Shown here: positions 1-12,500 of the stretch, piece by piece
Layout of the letters: every line of letters starts with the position of its first letter
Numbering within the stretch: position 1 is the stretch's first letter
Origin: Litsea cubeba
Taxonomy: Eukaryota; Streptophyta; Magnoliopsida; Laurales; Lauraceae
DNA: 64,000 nt
Reading direction: 5' to 3'
Assembly (NCBI GenBank): GCA_012931725.1
Contig: CM022955.1
Coordinates: 15,827,423 to 15,891,422 of the forward strand
Translations under genes and position numbers: made by a program
Notes under the pieces: model-generated
Seen by the model: only the letters and a program-made list of their open reading frames with translations
What the model was told of the DNA's origin: nothing
The model's database searches: none

Positions 1-505
1 GGGGTCTTGTGTGATCGAAAAGTCCCCCTCAAGGTTAAAAGAAAGTATTATAAGGTGGCGGTACGACCAGCATTATTATATGGATCAGAGTGTTGAGCAG
101 TAAAGCATAATCATGTCAAGAAGATGGAAGTTGCGGAGATGAGAATGCTAAGATGGATGTGCGGGATCACAAGGAGAGATAGGATTAGGAATGAGGAGAT
201 TAGGGGCAAAGTAAGAATAGCACCGATTGGAGATAAAATGAGAGAAAATCGACTGAGATGGTTCGGCCGTGTTAGAAGGCGTCCAACGGAGGCACCTATT
301 AAAAGGTGTGAAAGCATGGAGATTGTTAGGAGTAGGAGAGGGAGACCCAAGAGCAGTTGGAAAAAACTATTAAACATGACCTTGCCTACATGGATCTAAA
401 CGAAGGACATGGCCCTAAACAGATTTGATTGGCGTCGTCAAATCCATATAGCCGACCCCACCTAGTGGGAAAAGGCTTGGTTTGGTTTGGTTTGGTTTGG
501 TGTAG
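1..505 (+). mobile_element. RTE-type non-LTR retrotransposon, 3' end
   Basis: The translation through 1-450 is the familiar C-terminal tail of plant RTE-like LINE reverse transcriptases: a segment reading MRMLRWMCGITRRDRIRNE, then MRENRLRWFGRV, then RRGRPKSSWKK, then WRRQIHIADPT before the stop. One in-frame stop lies near 100, so it is not coding. The element ends in a (TTTGG)n run at about 477-500, the simple-repeat tail typical of this clade. The 5' part lies outside the window. Family assignment is from motif recognition. Confidence 0.85.
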
Positions 506-2280
506 CTCGGGTTTGGGTATAATGCACTCACCCCTTTTTATGTGGTTTGTATGACCGAACTTTCTATGATCTTAATCGTTTAATGAATTTAAACATCATC
601 TACTAAATAAGAAAAAAGATTTAATCAAAGCTTTTGTCAATTACATACTGGCCAAAAAACAAAAGCACAAGATTTGGCACACAATTTTCCTGGCATGGGA
701 TCATGAGAGATGTGTTCTCAGAGCAGAAGGGACGGCAATGGATTCTGGTTTGTGTATGTGCAATGCAGAGACTGTTTGGATGGAGTCAAGAAATGGGGTT
801 AAAAGGGCCAGGGAGAAGGGAGGAATACGAACATTAGAAAAGGGCAGAAGAGTAGCACAGTAAGGGGCCCATGCAACTGTGGTTGGCAAAGTGCATCCAA
901 GGCATAACCAAGGATACAAGGAAGATGAAAAAGGTAGATGCAGCGAGTAAAAGGGCAGGAGAGGGAGGGAATCCTGAAGGTGGAGTAAAGCAACAAGCCA
1001 ACAAATGCTACTTTGAAAGGGGTTTAGTCGGTAAAAAAAAAAAAAAAAGAAATAAGAGTTGAAGGAGGTAATGACCTGGTTGCAATAGAGAAGATAGGAA
1101 GGAATGGTGAAGAGCTGGGAGAGAGCATGGCCCTCAAGGAGTTATCTGATGAGGCACATGCTTACAGAATGTTCAACAGGGATGAATTCAAAAGGGATTC
1201 ATTTTACCTCTTTTCTTGGAACTCCAAAATCAGAGAATCCATTAAGTAACACAGATGTTCCTTTTAATGCATTGGCAAACTAGGCAACTGAAATGATAGA
1301 GAACACGTTAAAGGATGTCATCCTTATCCATCTCAGAGTGTATGGACTCTGAAGTAGATCTGTATTCATTTTAGACATGGATATCATTTGCTACGTTACA
1401 ACAAGATAGAGGTCGCACTTCACAGTCGAACTATTAACTAGATCAGAGAGCAGATGAGCAAGGAGACAAGGAGGAAGGCTTCATCTCCAGTAGACAAAGT
1501 GTTGATGCTGAAAGAAGGGAATTATAGCAAGGAAGAACTTATCCACAAAGTTTCACTCCTGAAAGGCTTTGGAAGAAAAGCTTCATTCCAGAAATGAATA
1601 GAACAGGGAAGAGAGAGTATATTCACGTGGTCCTTCGAGAGCACCGAGTCAGTGGAAGGAATCAGCATGCCAAAGGCACACTTCGCATGTGGTGAATGGC
1701 ATGGAAAGGTAAATGCAAAGATGATTGGAAAGATGGCATGAATGAGGACACCTGTAGGACAGATGAAGAAAGAGAATTTGCTGCTTTTCAAATTGCAAAA
1801 CATAAAGCTACAAAATGGTTCCATCCCAGGGTGCTTCAAGAGGAACTTTATAAATCAGGGATGAAGACATCTTGCAGGTGGAGGATAAACCACCTAAAAA
1901 GATCCTTACCACAGTTATCAGGACGACAGAGGATGATTTCAATGGGTGGCAGGTATACGTGCAGCAGAATGAATACAATCGGAGGGCAAATTTAGGGGAC
2001 ATGCAGAAAAAGACAATGGCTACGCACGGTGCACTGTGTGTGTTGCAGTTGAGAGAGGGTAACTTTGGGATGGTTAGGATTTCAGATGAGAAGAGTGGGA
2101 AATGTAGATTGCATCCAATATGCTAGCATTTTCTCCTTCATTTCAATCAACGAATTGCTGGGCCCGCCCTTGTCGCCTGTCGTAAGAGAGATTTACACAT
2201 GTCAGCTTGATAGGTTTCTTATGACTAAAGAATGAGAAGTATACTCCAATGCAACAACATAATGACTAAAGAATGGGTTT
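506..2280. other. Gene-free stretch, degenerate
   Basis: Several short open frames overlap on both strands between 630 and 2130 (longest about 100 codons), with no recognisable domain, no consistent frame and no splice pattern. The sequence is less AT-rich than its surroundings and may be an old retroelement body, but I cannot name it. Confidence 0.4.
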
Positions 2281-3095
2281 CATCCTACATTCTTTTCTCT
2301 CTTTTTTTCCCTCTTCATGAACACTTCTTCATATGAGACACATCCTAACCATGTAACATTGATGGTTTGTATTTTATTTTTATCTTTTGGTTTAATTATG
2401 ATAAAAAAATTTGCAACTCCTTTATTTTTCTTAGTAGTGTTAATATGTTTAACATATTTAACTCTTCATAGATATATCATTATTTAAAAAGCAAAGATGA
2501 GAATGTCACGATGGCTACGTGGAAAAACTAGGGAAGATAGAATCAGAATTGAGGTATTCGGGAGCATTTAAAGGTGGTATCAAAAGGTGAAAAATAAGAG
2601 AGACTCATTTGAGATGGTTTGGACACGTCCAACATGGGTCAACAACGGTGTTGGTAAGTAAATTTTTTTTTATGCAAGTTGATGGCCCCTCAAAGAAATG
2701 AGATAGGCCGAAGAGGACATCGATGGAAGTATTAAGGAACGATCTAAAGAAGTACAACCTATCCGAAGATTTGGCCCAAGATTGACTAGAATGGCGAAAT
2801 ACAATTCATGCAGCTCACCCCAACATGGTTGGGACAATGCTTTGATAACGATGATGAGATATATCACATAGAAAATACTAATATATGTCAATGATTCTTT
2901 TCATATGAATGCATCATTATCTTAATTGTCCCTGTGTTGATGCTTATATGGATGGAAATTTGATGGATTATGAATAACTACTAGATAAAATAAAAAATTC
3001 TATTTCTCATGATATGATTTGATTCAACCCCTTTTTACGATTTGCAAAACGAATTTGTCTTTAAGAACAATGGTTGAAATCACATTCAAATCCCA
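2281..3095. repeat. Dispersed AT-rich repeat, copy A
   Basis: This segment resembles 11990-12475 over its whole length: both share a 'catcctaaccatg' block, a 'cctagcaatgttaata'-like block, 'aacatattta', a 'tggattatgaa(t/c)aactact' block and a 'gattc-attca-cccctt...acgatttg' end. Copy A is interrupted by an RTE fragment (2480-2857) that copy B lacks. The family is unidentified. Confidence 0.6.
2480..2857 (+). mobile_element. 5'-truncated RTE-type LINE with target duplication
   Basis: The fragment carries degenerate forms of the same RTE tail as at 1-450 (for example 'agatggtttggacacgt', which encodes RWFGHV) and ends in 'cagctcaccccaacatggtt' followed by a short ATG-rich tail. The 9-bp word GATATATCA flanks it at 2471-2479 and 2858-2866, and the related repeat at 11990-12475 lacks the insert. 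Together these define an insertion with target-site duplication. Confidence 0.75.
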
Positions 3096-3496
3096 GGTTT
3101 TCCTTGTGTACTGTGAGCTACGCTGCAATCAGATTGCCATTCCCTTGCATCTAGATTATACGTTTGCCTAAGATTAATCAATGAAAGAATATGAAGTAAA
3201 CCGATAAAAGGTAAGAACATGAACTATAAGAAGTTGGCTCCTTCAAGTCCGAGGAATTGTGCAAAGTACAGTCAGCAGTTCCTACACTTGGTTTCTCTTT
3301 TCCAAAATGGATTCGGAATCCACCCTCCATCAATAATGGTGCTGATACAACTACAAAAGCTTTGATTTCGATAGCTCATTAGACTGCTGTTGGCATTTCA
3401 TACCAGTAACGATGGTGAGCCAACTGGCTATCAAACTGTTTGTATTAATCCATTATTAGTCTTGAGTGGCAGTTTAAAGGGCATCTGATTTTAAAA
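3096..3496. other. No gene seen
   Basis: Unique-looking AT-rich sequence up to the hAT insertion point. It may belong to the 3' part of the NC2-alpha locus on the minus strand, but I found no exon resembling the missing C-terminal part of that protein. Confidence 0.3.
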
Positions 3497-3509
3497 ATTA
3501 CATCCATGG

Positions 3510-3675
3510 ATACAAATATCGGCCGATACGAAGCGTATCGGCCGATATATCGGCCGTATCGGCCGACAGCGATACGATAAAATGGTTTTATCGTGTATCG
3601 CTCCGTATCGGCCGATACTATATCGTATCGGCCGATACATGCCGATACGTATCGTATCGGCCGATACGTACCGGG
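3510..3675. repeat. Left subterminal array of TATCGGCCGATA-like palindromes
   Basis: The palindrome-like word TATCGGCCGATA and half-sites 'cgtatcgg' recur many times within 170 bp, in both orientations, just inside the left terminus of the hAT element. Arrays of this kind in hAT ends commonly act as transposase binding sites; that role is inferred here. Confidence 0.8.
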
Positions 3676-4029
3676 GGTTTTAAAAACCCCCCATCCGACC
3701 CATTTCAACATTTCTTACTACTTTTCACTCACTTCTCTCTTTCACTCATCTTCCTATTGTCAGTGTGAGTATGAGAAAAACCATTGAAGACATTTGAAAT
3801 GCCCTAAACTTTAAATCAAGATTTTAGTCATTTTACCACAAGAATACAAGATCCACTACAACAAACATCAAAGAAAGGAGAAATAAGAGAAACATCAAGC
3901 TTCCAAGGTTAAAGGTTCGAGGTAAAGTAGGTTTTTTTTCTTTTAGATATTTTGTAGTTGACTTTTGAGATCATCAATTGAATCTCTCTCTAACTACTAT
4001 AATGCTTGTGAAACCTTGTAATATTGTTA

Positions 4030-5118
4030 GATCTATGTTTTCCTTTGATGATTTACACATTTTTTAATTTTTCTCTATTTTTTATTTTCGGATTTATTTA
4101 TTTTTTGAAAAAAAAAATGTGAATACTCATGGACAACCCATGAAACCACTTGGAGATGCATTCTAAATGATAGATCTATGTTTCCCATAGATCAATCCAT
4201 CACATTTTGAATGTTTTCTTATTTTTCTCTATTTTTTATTTTCGGATTTATTTATTTTTTGAAAAAAAAAAATGTGAATACTCATGGACAACCCATGAAA
4301 CCACTTGGAGATGCATTCTAAATGATAGATCTATGTTTCCCATAGATCAATCCATCACATTTTGAATGTTTTCTAATTTTTCTCTATTTTTTATTTTCGG
4401 ATTTATTTATTTTTTGAAAAAAAAATGTGAATACTCATGGACAACCCATGAAACCACTTGGAGATGCATTCTAAATGATAGATCTATGTTTCCCATAGAT
4501 CAATCCATCACATTTTGAATGTTTTCTAATTTTTCTCTATTTTTTTATTTTCGGATTTATTTATTTTTTGAAAAAAAAAATGTGAATACTCATGGACAAC
4601 CCATGAAACCACCCATGAAACCACTTGGAGATGCATTCTAAATGATGGATCTATGTTTCCCATAGATCAATCCATCACATTTTGAATGTTTTCTAATTTT
4701 TCTCTATTTTTTATTTTCGGATTTATTTATTTTTTGAAAAAAAAAGGTGTATACTCATGGACAACCCATGAAACCACTTGGAGATGCATTCTAAATGATA
4801 GATCTATGTTTCCCATAGATCAATCCATCACATTTTGAATGTTTTCTTATTTTTCTCTATTTTTTATTTTCGGATTTATTTATTTTTTGAAAAAAAAAAT
4901 GTGAATACTCATGGACAACCCATGAAACCACTTGGATATGCATTCTAAATGATAGATCTATGTTTCCCATAGATCAATCCATCACATTTTGAATGTTTTC
5001 TAATTTTTCTCTATTTTTTATTTTCGGATTTATTTATTTTTTGAAAAAAAAAATGTGAATACTCATGGACAACCCATGAAACCACTTGGAGATGCATTCC
5101 ATAGATCATTCCAACATA
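4030..5118. repeat. Seven-copy ~154-bp tandem repeat in hAT 5' region
   Basis: The landmark 'tattttcggatttattta' recurs near 4089, 4243, 4398, 4552, 4718, 4871 and 5025, spacing 153-155 bp except one 166-bp step caused by a 12-bp internal duplication ('acccatgaaacc'). Units contain 'ctcatggacaacccatgaaa' and 'gatctatgtttcccatagat', itself an imperfect palindrome. Copies are nearly identical, indicating recent expansion. The array lies between the left terminus and the transposase start, so probably in a leader or first intron. Confidence 0.92.
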
Positions 5119-5239
5119 TATTGCTTGTGTTTTTACTTTTTATATTTTTTAATTCTTTGTTTTTTTAATTTTTAACATACTACTTGTCCATATTTAATTA
5201 TTGATAGCCAGGTATTCAGTCTTCTATTGAAAAGTTAAA

Positions 5240-8200
5240 ATGCCTCGTGATATTGATCCCGCATGGAGCTTTGGTGAGGCAGTTGATAATAACAGGTTGA
5301 AAATCAAATGCAAGTTTTGTGGGAAAGTGATCCATGGGGGCATTACAAGATTCAAGCACCACTTGGGCCATGTTTCTGGTAATGTTGCTGGCTGTACCGA
5401 AGTACCAAGGGAAGTCAGGGAACAAATGAAAGCATTGCTTAGCCAAAACAAAGCTAGAAAAGTAGAGATAAAAGAAAAGAGGCGGCAAGAAGTTGATGCT
5501 GCCCGTTATGAAGTATTTGGGGATGAATACTTTGATGAGGAGGAAGATGCACAGATGGAGGCCGCACGCCGAGAGTCCATCATGAGTCAACAAGAAGAAT
5601 ATGAACGTCGTGCATTTGCTGGAAGCAAATTTTATGATGCAGGGGGCTCATCATCTGCTGTGCCAAGCAGGGGCAAGGGCATTGGGGGGGGCTATGCGTA
5701 GGGCATTTAGCACCCGGGAACGGGATGTTGATGTAGAAGTTATCTCTACTAGAAGAGCAGTTCCTCCTCCTCTTGATCCTCTAGCACATAGAAAAGAGGG
5801 TGCTAAACAACCAAAAATATCGAGTGTTGTGAAGGGGGTAATGAAGGCTGCAAGAGATAGGTTAGCCAAAGCTACCGCAAAATGGCTAATTCACAAGAAC
5901 ATACCACCTACAGCAGTGGATTCCCCATATTTTCAGACTATTCTTGATGTTGCCGCCGAAGCTGGGCGGGGTATACAGGCGCCCTCCGTATATGATGTGG
6001 GCACTAAATACCTTGAAGAAGAATATAGAGAAATAAAAGCATGGGTGGAAAAGTTTATGCCCATGTGGCAACAGAATGGTGTTACTATCATGTGTGACGG
6101 GTGGACCAGCGGCACTCAAACACAATTAATAAACTTTTTGGTGTATTCAGTCGCAGGGACCGTTTTTGTGAAGTCCGTTGATGCAACTGAACATAGACGG
6201 ACAGCCGTATATATATACACTCTTATGGATAAAATTGTAGAGAGTGTGGGAGAGGAGCATGTTGTACAAATTGTTACAGATAATGGTGCCAATTTCAAGG
6301 CAGCTGGTAAGATGTTGATGGACAAGAGGGAACATTTATTCTGGACCCCATGTGCAGCACACTGCATAGATCTCATGTTGGAAGAGATTGGAAGAAAGAC
6401 AATAGTGGCTTCATTGATCAAGGCATGTAGAGGAATTACAAGATTTATATATGATCATTCATGGGTGTTAAACTTGATGAAAACATACACAAATAACCAT
6501 GCCTTGCTGCGTCCAGGAATAACTAGGTTTGCAACCCATTTTCTGGCTATGGAAAGCATTGTAAGGTTTAGAACAGAGCTGATTCAGATGTTTGCATCGG
6601 AAGAATGGCTTCGTTCGAAATGGGGCAATGCAACTCATGGTCCGGAGTTTGAAGTCCCAAACCTGATGAGGGACAATAAATTTTGGAAGAAAGTAAAGAA
6701 AGTATTAAAGGTTTTTGAGCCTTTAGTTAAAGTGTTGCGTCTTGTAGATGGTGATGACAAGCCGACAATGGGCTTTATATATGAAGCAATGGATCGGGCA
6801 AAGCGAGCCATAATGGAAAATGTTAGATATCACCAGAAATATATAGACATTATTGATGCCCGTTGGAACGATCAGTTGCACCATCCATTGCATGCTGCAG
6901 GTAATTAATATATATCTTTGATAGTTGATACTCTTTTGTTTTCCTAAGTCTAATGTATTTATTACATTGTTTGCTCACTGTACATTCTACATATTTTTAA
7001 TGTAGGTTATTTTTTGAATCCCGAATTCTATTACCAAAATGCCGAACTACACACCGAAGCAATAGATACGGACTTGCGGGTAGGATTACGGGAGGTATTG
7101 AAGAGATTGTTAAGCCCAGATGATCAAGTTGATGCCATACAAGAGATGAGTGGGTGGTTACTGGTTGGTGGTTACTTAAGACTTAAGAGAATTTAATTAT
7201 GCTGCTAAGTGCCAACTGCCAACTGCCAATTGCCATACATGCTGTATGCCTGTATGGGTTTACTGACTTATTTTCAATTTTCACATTGTGGATATCTATG
7301 TATACACAAAGGAGAGGAACCTTTGCTAACCCTCTTGTGATACGATCGATTGGAAGGATGCCACCTGGTATGACTATGAACAAAAGACCACACCCAAAAG
7401 TCTTGATCTATTTATCTTAATTGATTAGAATGATTTGAGGGTTACGAATATCTAACTTTTTATTTAATTTTTGCATTTCAGCTGATTGGTGGATGAATTA
7501 TGGAGAGAGTGCTCCACATCTAAGGAGAGCGGCTGTTCGCATCCTTAGTCAAACTACAACATCTTCCAACTGTGAAAGAAATTGGAGCACTTTCTCTTTG
7601 ATCCACACGAAGGCCAGGAATCGGCTTACCATGCAAAAACTCAACAAGCTTGTATACTGTCATTACAATTTGAAGTTGAGAAACAGAAATAGGGAGAGAA
7701 AAGCAAGGGATGATCCTGCATATTGTCCTATTAATTTGGATAACATATTCAGAGATGACGATCCCTTACTCCCATGGCTAGCCGAGATAGAGGATCCACT
7801 GCTAGATTCAGATCCGGGGTTTCAAGGAACGGTTCAAGAATTGATAGATGAGGATATGGGTGAGGCACCTGCAGAAGGCCAGCCACCTCAAGGAGAAGGT
7901 ACTAGTACCAGGTCCAGTAGGTCTAGGAGTGGAAAAGAACCTGCTCATATTGGATCTTCTGAGAAAGCTAGTTCCACCACTGTCTCTTCGAGTAGCCATG
8001 GTGGAGGAGATGTAGGAGGAAACAGTGGGACAGGTGGAACTAGTGAATACTACCAACATGATGAAGATGATGTTGTTCCTGTAGAGGAAGTACAGGAGTT
8101 ACCATCTGGAAGATTTGATCCAAGCCGTGGTTATCAACGGCGCCGAAGAGACTCACCACCTGGGGTTGGAGATGGTAATGGGCAAGGAATATGGGTGGAG

Positions 8201-8544
8201 ATGTTGGAAGACAACAAGCGGCATCATGGATTGATTCGTGGAACCCTAGTTACAGTGGACAAGGATCCTCACATTATTTTCCACATGGTCAAGTACAAGA
8301 ACAAGAACAGTCTTCAACTTCAGGGTCCTACTCATATGGTGACTATGGTGAAACACAACATGGTAGATATCCACCTCCACCTCCTCCAATTTCCTCTGAT
8401 GATCCGACTGCCTTCTTTGGATTTGTGGATGCCAATGCTCATCATTATCAAATTCAATATGGTGCCAATAGAAATGAAAACACTGATGAGGATGAGGATA
8501 ACCATGGCGCCTTGAATCTTGGTAGACATTCCTTTTGGTGGTGA
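5240..8544 (+). CDS. hAT transposase (BED zinc finger, DUF659, hATC), two frameshifts
   Basis: Transposase of the enclosing hAT element. The start MPRDIDPAWSFGEAV leads into a BED-type finger (CKFCGK ... FKHHLGHVSGNVAGC, about residues 24-54). A DUF659/RNase-H-like core follows at 6050-6480 (CDGWTSG, VTDNGANFK, CAAHCIDLMLEEIG) and the hATC dimerisation region at 7482-7690 (SSNCERNWSTFSLIHTKARN). The C-terminus is low-complexity, Q/S/P-rich. Exons read by eye: 5240-6900 (donor at 6901), 7006 to about 7150, an exon ending 7367, then 7482-8544. The start of the third exon is unclear. Two breaks are visible: an 8-G run at 5682-5689, where 7 G would keep the frame, and a shift near 8188 from frame 2 to frame 1. 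Either may be decay or a sequence error. No other gene lies in the element. Confidence 0.88.
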
Positions 8545-9009
8545 TTAAGGTATTCCTAATCCTATTTCCTTCACTAACTCTCTACTCTTATCATTTGACT
8601 CATTTCTAAATTGGTGTTGAATGTTGATTGTTGATCACTTCATAGTTCATTCACTTGATTGAATTTGAACCTTGAATGTTGAAGTATTTATATTTGATTG
8701 TTCAATGTTCAATTGTTTAATAATGAGTAATGACTAATGACTAATGACCTAAAGTCTTATGCCTTTATTTCATGTTCTATTTTTTTTTATGAGTTTTCCA
8801 TTACTTTCTAAATTACTATCACTAAGAAACATGAATACATGTGAAAAAACTTATCATTACTATTATTTTCTATTTATACAGCGATACAGGACTTCATATA
8901 TTGATGGCACCGATACGCCCCCCTTTTCTTACTTACTTTTGCAAAAGAACCACATATTCTTTCATTTTACAATTTTCTGGATTTTCTGGAATTTTTTCAG
9001 ATTTTTTGG

Positions 9010-9128
9010 GCGATTTTTTCAAATCGCACCGCTACGCCGATACGTATCCCCGATACGCTACGTATCGCCCGCTTCGTATCGGTTAGGCGGCGGGCCGATA
9101 CGCCCGCCGATACCGATATTTTTATCCT
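9010..9128. repeat. Right subterminal array of hAT element
   Basis: GC-rich run of 'gatacg'/'cgtatcg' words in both orientations, mirroring the left array. It is more diverged from a perfect palindrome than the left side, with CGCC-rich spacers. Confidence 0.75.
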
Positions 9129-9138
9129 TGATTACATC

Positions 9139-9553
9139 CAAGTTCTATAGCAGCAGTCGCATAAATGAGATAGAACAATGGTCACTCAAAATACTGTCCA
9201 GTGCTAATAGCTTTTCGCCAGAACTATGAGATCTATCATTCTCTTAATATTCTAATATAGAAGGGATATTAAATTTGAAAAGTAAAGTACTAGATGTTTA
9301 GCTGACCAACAGGGTTGAAGCAGTCTAAGAATGAGGCCATTTTCTTCCAGTTTCGCGATTTTTTCCTCAAGATTTTAGATTGGACATTGTGGTAAAATTA
9401 ACTTTCTATCAACAAATTATCACAATTATTCACCAGGGGAAAAAAAGGAAAACAGCACCTGATAGAGTATAATCAGAAAGCAGTGATATAGATAAAATTA
9501 TTTACTTATTCTCTACAAAAAATTTTAAAACTAAAAAAAAAATGCTGACTTAC
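9139..9553. other. Probable NC2-alpha intron 3, no exon seen
   Basis: Lies directly downstream (minus strand) of NC2-alpha exon 3, which ends in a good GTAAGT donor. I searched by eye for the next expected exon (the histone-fold end that usually contains a CV..Y..FDFL-like stretch) and did not find it here. Confidence 0.4.
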
Positions 9554-12500
9554 AAATGCAAAGAACTCATTGTCTTTGCTCCTCTTTGGAGTGTTATGTC
9601 ATAAGTCCGATCACAAAGGTCTTGAAGAAACAACTCCAATGCTTTAGCTGCAAGAACATAATAAAGCGGGACAAAAATGAGACCATGCTATATCTGGACT
9701 CAAAACAATACAATTACCAAGGGACTGGATTGGTTAGGGCTAACAGTTCGTAACAGTGAATAAAGAAGAAAAGAAGGATGATAACACAACTCTGCAAGAA
9801 TAAGATACTGCAGAAAGCATTTTCTTAAGGGCTAATAAACAAAAAGTTACACCTGGAATGCTAAACTCTTGAAATATTCAACAAACCAGGATTCTCATCA
9901 CCAAGAGTAGCATAAAATGTATGAACACTCACATACTAATAGAGGCACGGCCATTGCGATCTTCCCAACATCCTCATCCGCTTGCATAATCTTTTTAATT
10001 CGAGACTGCCAAGGATATAAAATATCAGATCTCATGGCTAAATACAAGAAACCCAGTAGCAATGACACATGCAAAAATGAAAGAAAGGCACATCACAGCT
10101 GAAAAATAAACAAAACAGTTCATGGTCATTTGCCTGAAAGAATCCTTATGCTACATAAAGGGATCATTAGGATGAAAAGAAAAGATAGAGAAAACTGTTG
10201 GATGCCTTTTGTCCACATCAAAAAAGACAAATAGGATCTCCAGTACATATGCAGCCATTAAAGAGATCTAAAACTTCTAGACACGAACTCCAATAATTAA
10301 AGCGAATGCTATTCTTTCCTCCAGATCAGTAACGCTCACTATTTTTAATTGTGAATATTATTAAAGACGTTGTACCATGTTAAGTATAATATAACCAGGA
10401 AAAGTTGTTTCCAGTGCCAATATGGATATTACATGTATATAACAAGTTGGTCAATCTCAAACTACAATATTATAAAGTGAAATGAAGATAAATGGATAAT
10501 GAAAAGAACTGACATATAGATGCTGCATTCAATGCCAAAAGTTAAGTCATGTTCGTGCTTAGGGTTACATATCAACAAATGCTGCTTTGAGATGGGAACA
10601 TCCATGAAGAGCACACTTTCATTTTTCTTCCTGAAAGATAAGGATTCCTTTATTATTTAGTTAAAGCAAAAGGGCAAAAGAGGCACACTAAACAGTGAAC
10701 CAACTCAATTAGCCTCTTCTTTACTCACTCTTCAGAAATCGGTAATTGACATCCTAATGAATAGTCCAGGGGTGTGTCTGTATGATCAGAAGTCCAGACT
10801 AGCATAGCAGCACAATGCCCATACCTACTGATTGTCTGCTTAGGTAAGACAGCTTATGATGGCATCAGTCTCTTAATTTAGGTTCCTGCGACTCTCATTG
10901 CAGATCATTTGTATTGAACACCCACATGAATTTGTTTCTTTTTTTATTCTTTATCTTATTTTTAACAGAATAACCATATGAATATAACAAGCAGAAGCTT
11001 TTGACTTCAATGACTTCAAACAGCTTGTCGATACATAGTCAATGAGAAGAGTCCGTACTCACATAACCCACTGAGCTCCACAAGTCCACGAGCATTATGG
11101 AAGCCCAAGAAATTCAAATGTAATCAATTAAGAATTGTTAAAAAAAAAAAAGCTTAAAAAATGTAAAAGATATCCAAGAACAGAATAGGCCGAGATTCTG
11201 AAAGCAAGTGAAGTAACTTTACAATTAAAGATATTTTGTCGGAATGAAACCAATGATTCTAGCACTTAAGAGTTTCAGATATGGAAAAGAATGCAAAGCG
11301 TTAGTTGATCAAAAAGTAGGAAAGGTAGTTCAATTTATCAACCCTAGAAGTAACCATCATCACCTCATTGTTTGATCATCAATAACAGAAAGAGTGATAT
11401 AATATGCATAAAGCAGGTAAAACCTAGATCTATGACTAACCATATTCCATTCATTGTCATCAAAGCCTTATAGCATCTCTCAAGGTGACATTGCACTTGT
11501 GCATACATGCAAGGAGTGGGGAATCGGTATATGCCAAACCATCTCAAACGATATTTCATTATTTTCTCCATGAAGCCATCAATGGATTTCTCCTTAGGTA
11601 TCATCCCACTTCTAAGTCATCATTATCACCATCATCGAAGCCTCATCTCATCTAAAGTTGGCTTTGATGGTTCTAGTTTTCAACATTATTGTTGATACGA
11701 TTCATATTGAATCCCTAAGAAAAAAGATTTGTATCCATACCACGAATCCTATTTAGAAGTGAATCTTAGGATTCAAGTATGAAAGCTATTCATCTGAGCA
11801 GGAATACCATGGTAGAGGTTAATATTAGTATTTAATGTAACTTTCTTCTCTTTTTTGCTAGAATCTCTATTTTTAAAACGTTATATAGTGATTAGTGAAA
11901 CTACTTAAGAATTTTTACGATTTTGAAGAGGTTCCATAGATTAATGAGGAAAAAACAAGTAACTAGAGCATTCAACTGTATGTATCGGATATTGTCCTGC
12001 ATTTTCCTTTTAATCTTTTTTTCATTTTTTTAATCTCTTCAATAACACTTTTTTAACTTCAACAAGCATCCTAACCATGCAAGGTTTATTATTTGGGTTT
12101 TATTCTTATTTGTTTTATTTAAAGAGAATGAAAAAAATCAGTAAACTTGTTTATTTTTCCTAGCAATGTTAATACCTTGAACATATTTACCTATTCATCA
12201 TATCATTATGATATATTAGTATATGTCATTGTGTTCTTCATATGATTGTACCCTAGTCTTATTTATCATTGTAATTATACTACAATAAATGGAAAATGAA
12301 TGGATTATGAACAACTACTTCTTTTTTCTTTCTTTCTTTCCTTTTTCGTTTTTATTTGTTGTAGAAAAATTAAAAAATCCTATTATTTGAGATACAATTC
12401 ACGATACGATTCAATTCATCCCCTTAAACGATTTGTGATACGATTTTGATCTTCAGAACAATGCCAAATCACCATTTACCGCTGTATTAAGGGGGATTGG

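Larger units (their letters stand above)
3505..9130 (+). mobile_element. Complete hAT-superfamily DNA transposon (5626 bp)
   Basis: The ends match as terminal inverted repeats: left CATGGATACAAATATCGG (3505-3522), and the right end reads CAAGGATAAAAATATCGG on the minus strand, 16 of 18 identical. The 8-bp word ATTACATC sits directly outside both ends (3497-3504 and 9131-9138), the exact target-duplication length of hAT elements. Inside are GC-rich subterminal arrays, a tandem repeat block and a BED/DUF659/hATC transposase on the plus strand. The exact duplication suggests fairly recent insertion; frameshifts in the transposase suggest it is now non-autonomous unless they are sequence errors. 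Confidence 0.93.

Noticed and set aside
1522..2126. Overlapping ~100-codon frames on both strands
   Set aside because: Frames conflict, no motif is seen, and no start context or splice structure supports a gene.
3445..3787. Short frames rich in RYIGRY on both strands
   Set aside because: Translations of the TATCGGCCGATA palindromes at the hAT end.
4030..5118. CRISPR-like regularly spaced repeat
   Set aside because: Units are contiguous ~154-bp tandem copies without variable spacers, in a plant transposon.
8191..8544. Separate small gene downstream of the hAT transposase
   Set aside because: The Q/S/P-rich text continues the transposase C-terminus in another frame; a frameshift near 8188 explains it more simply.
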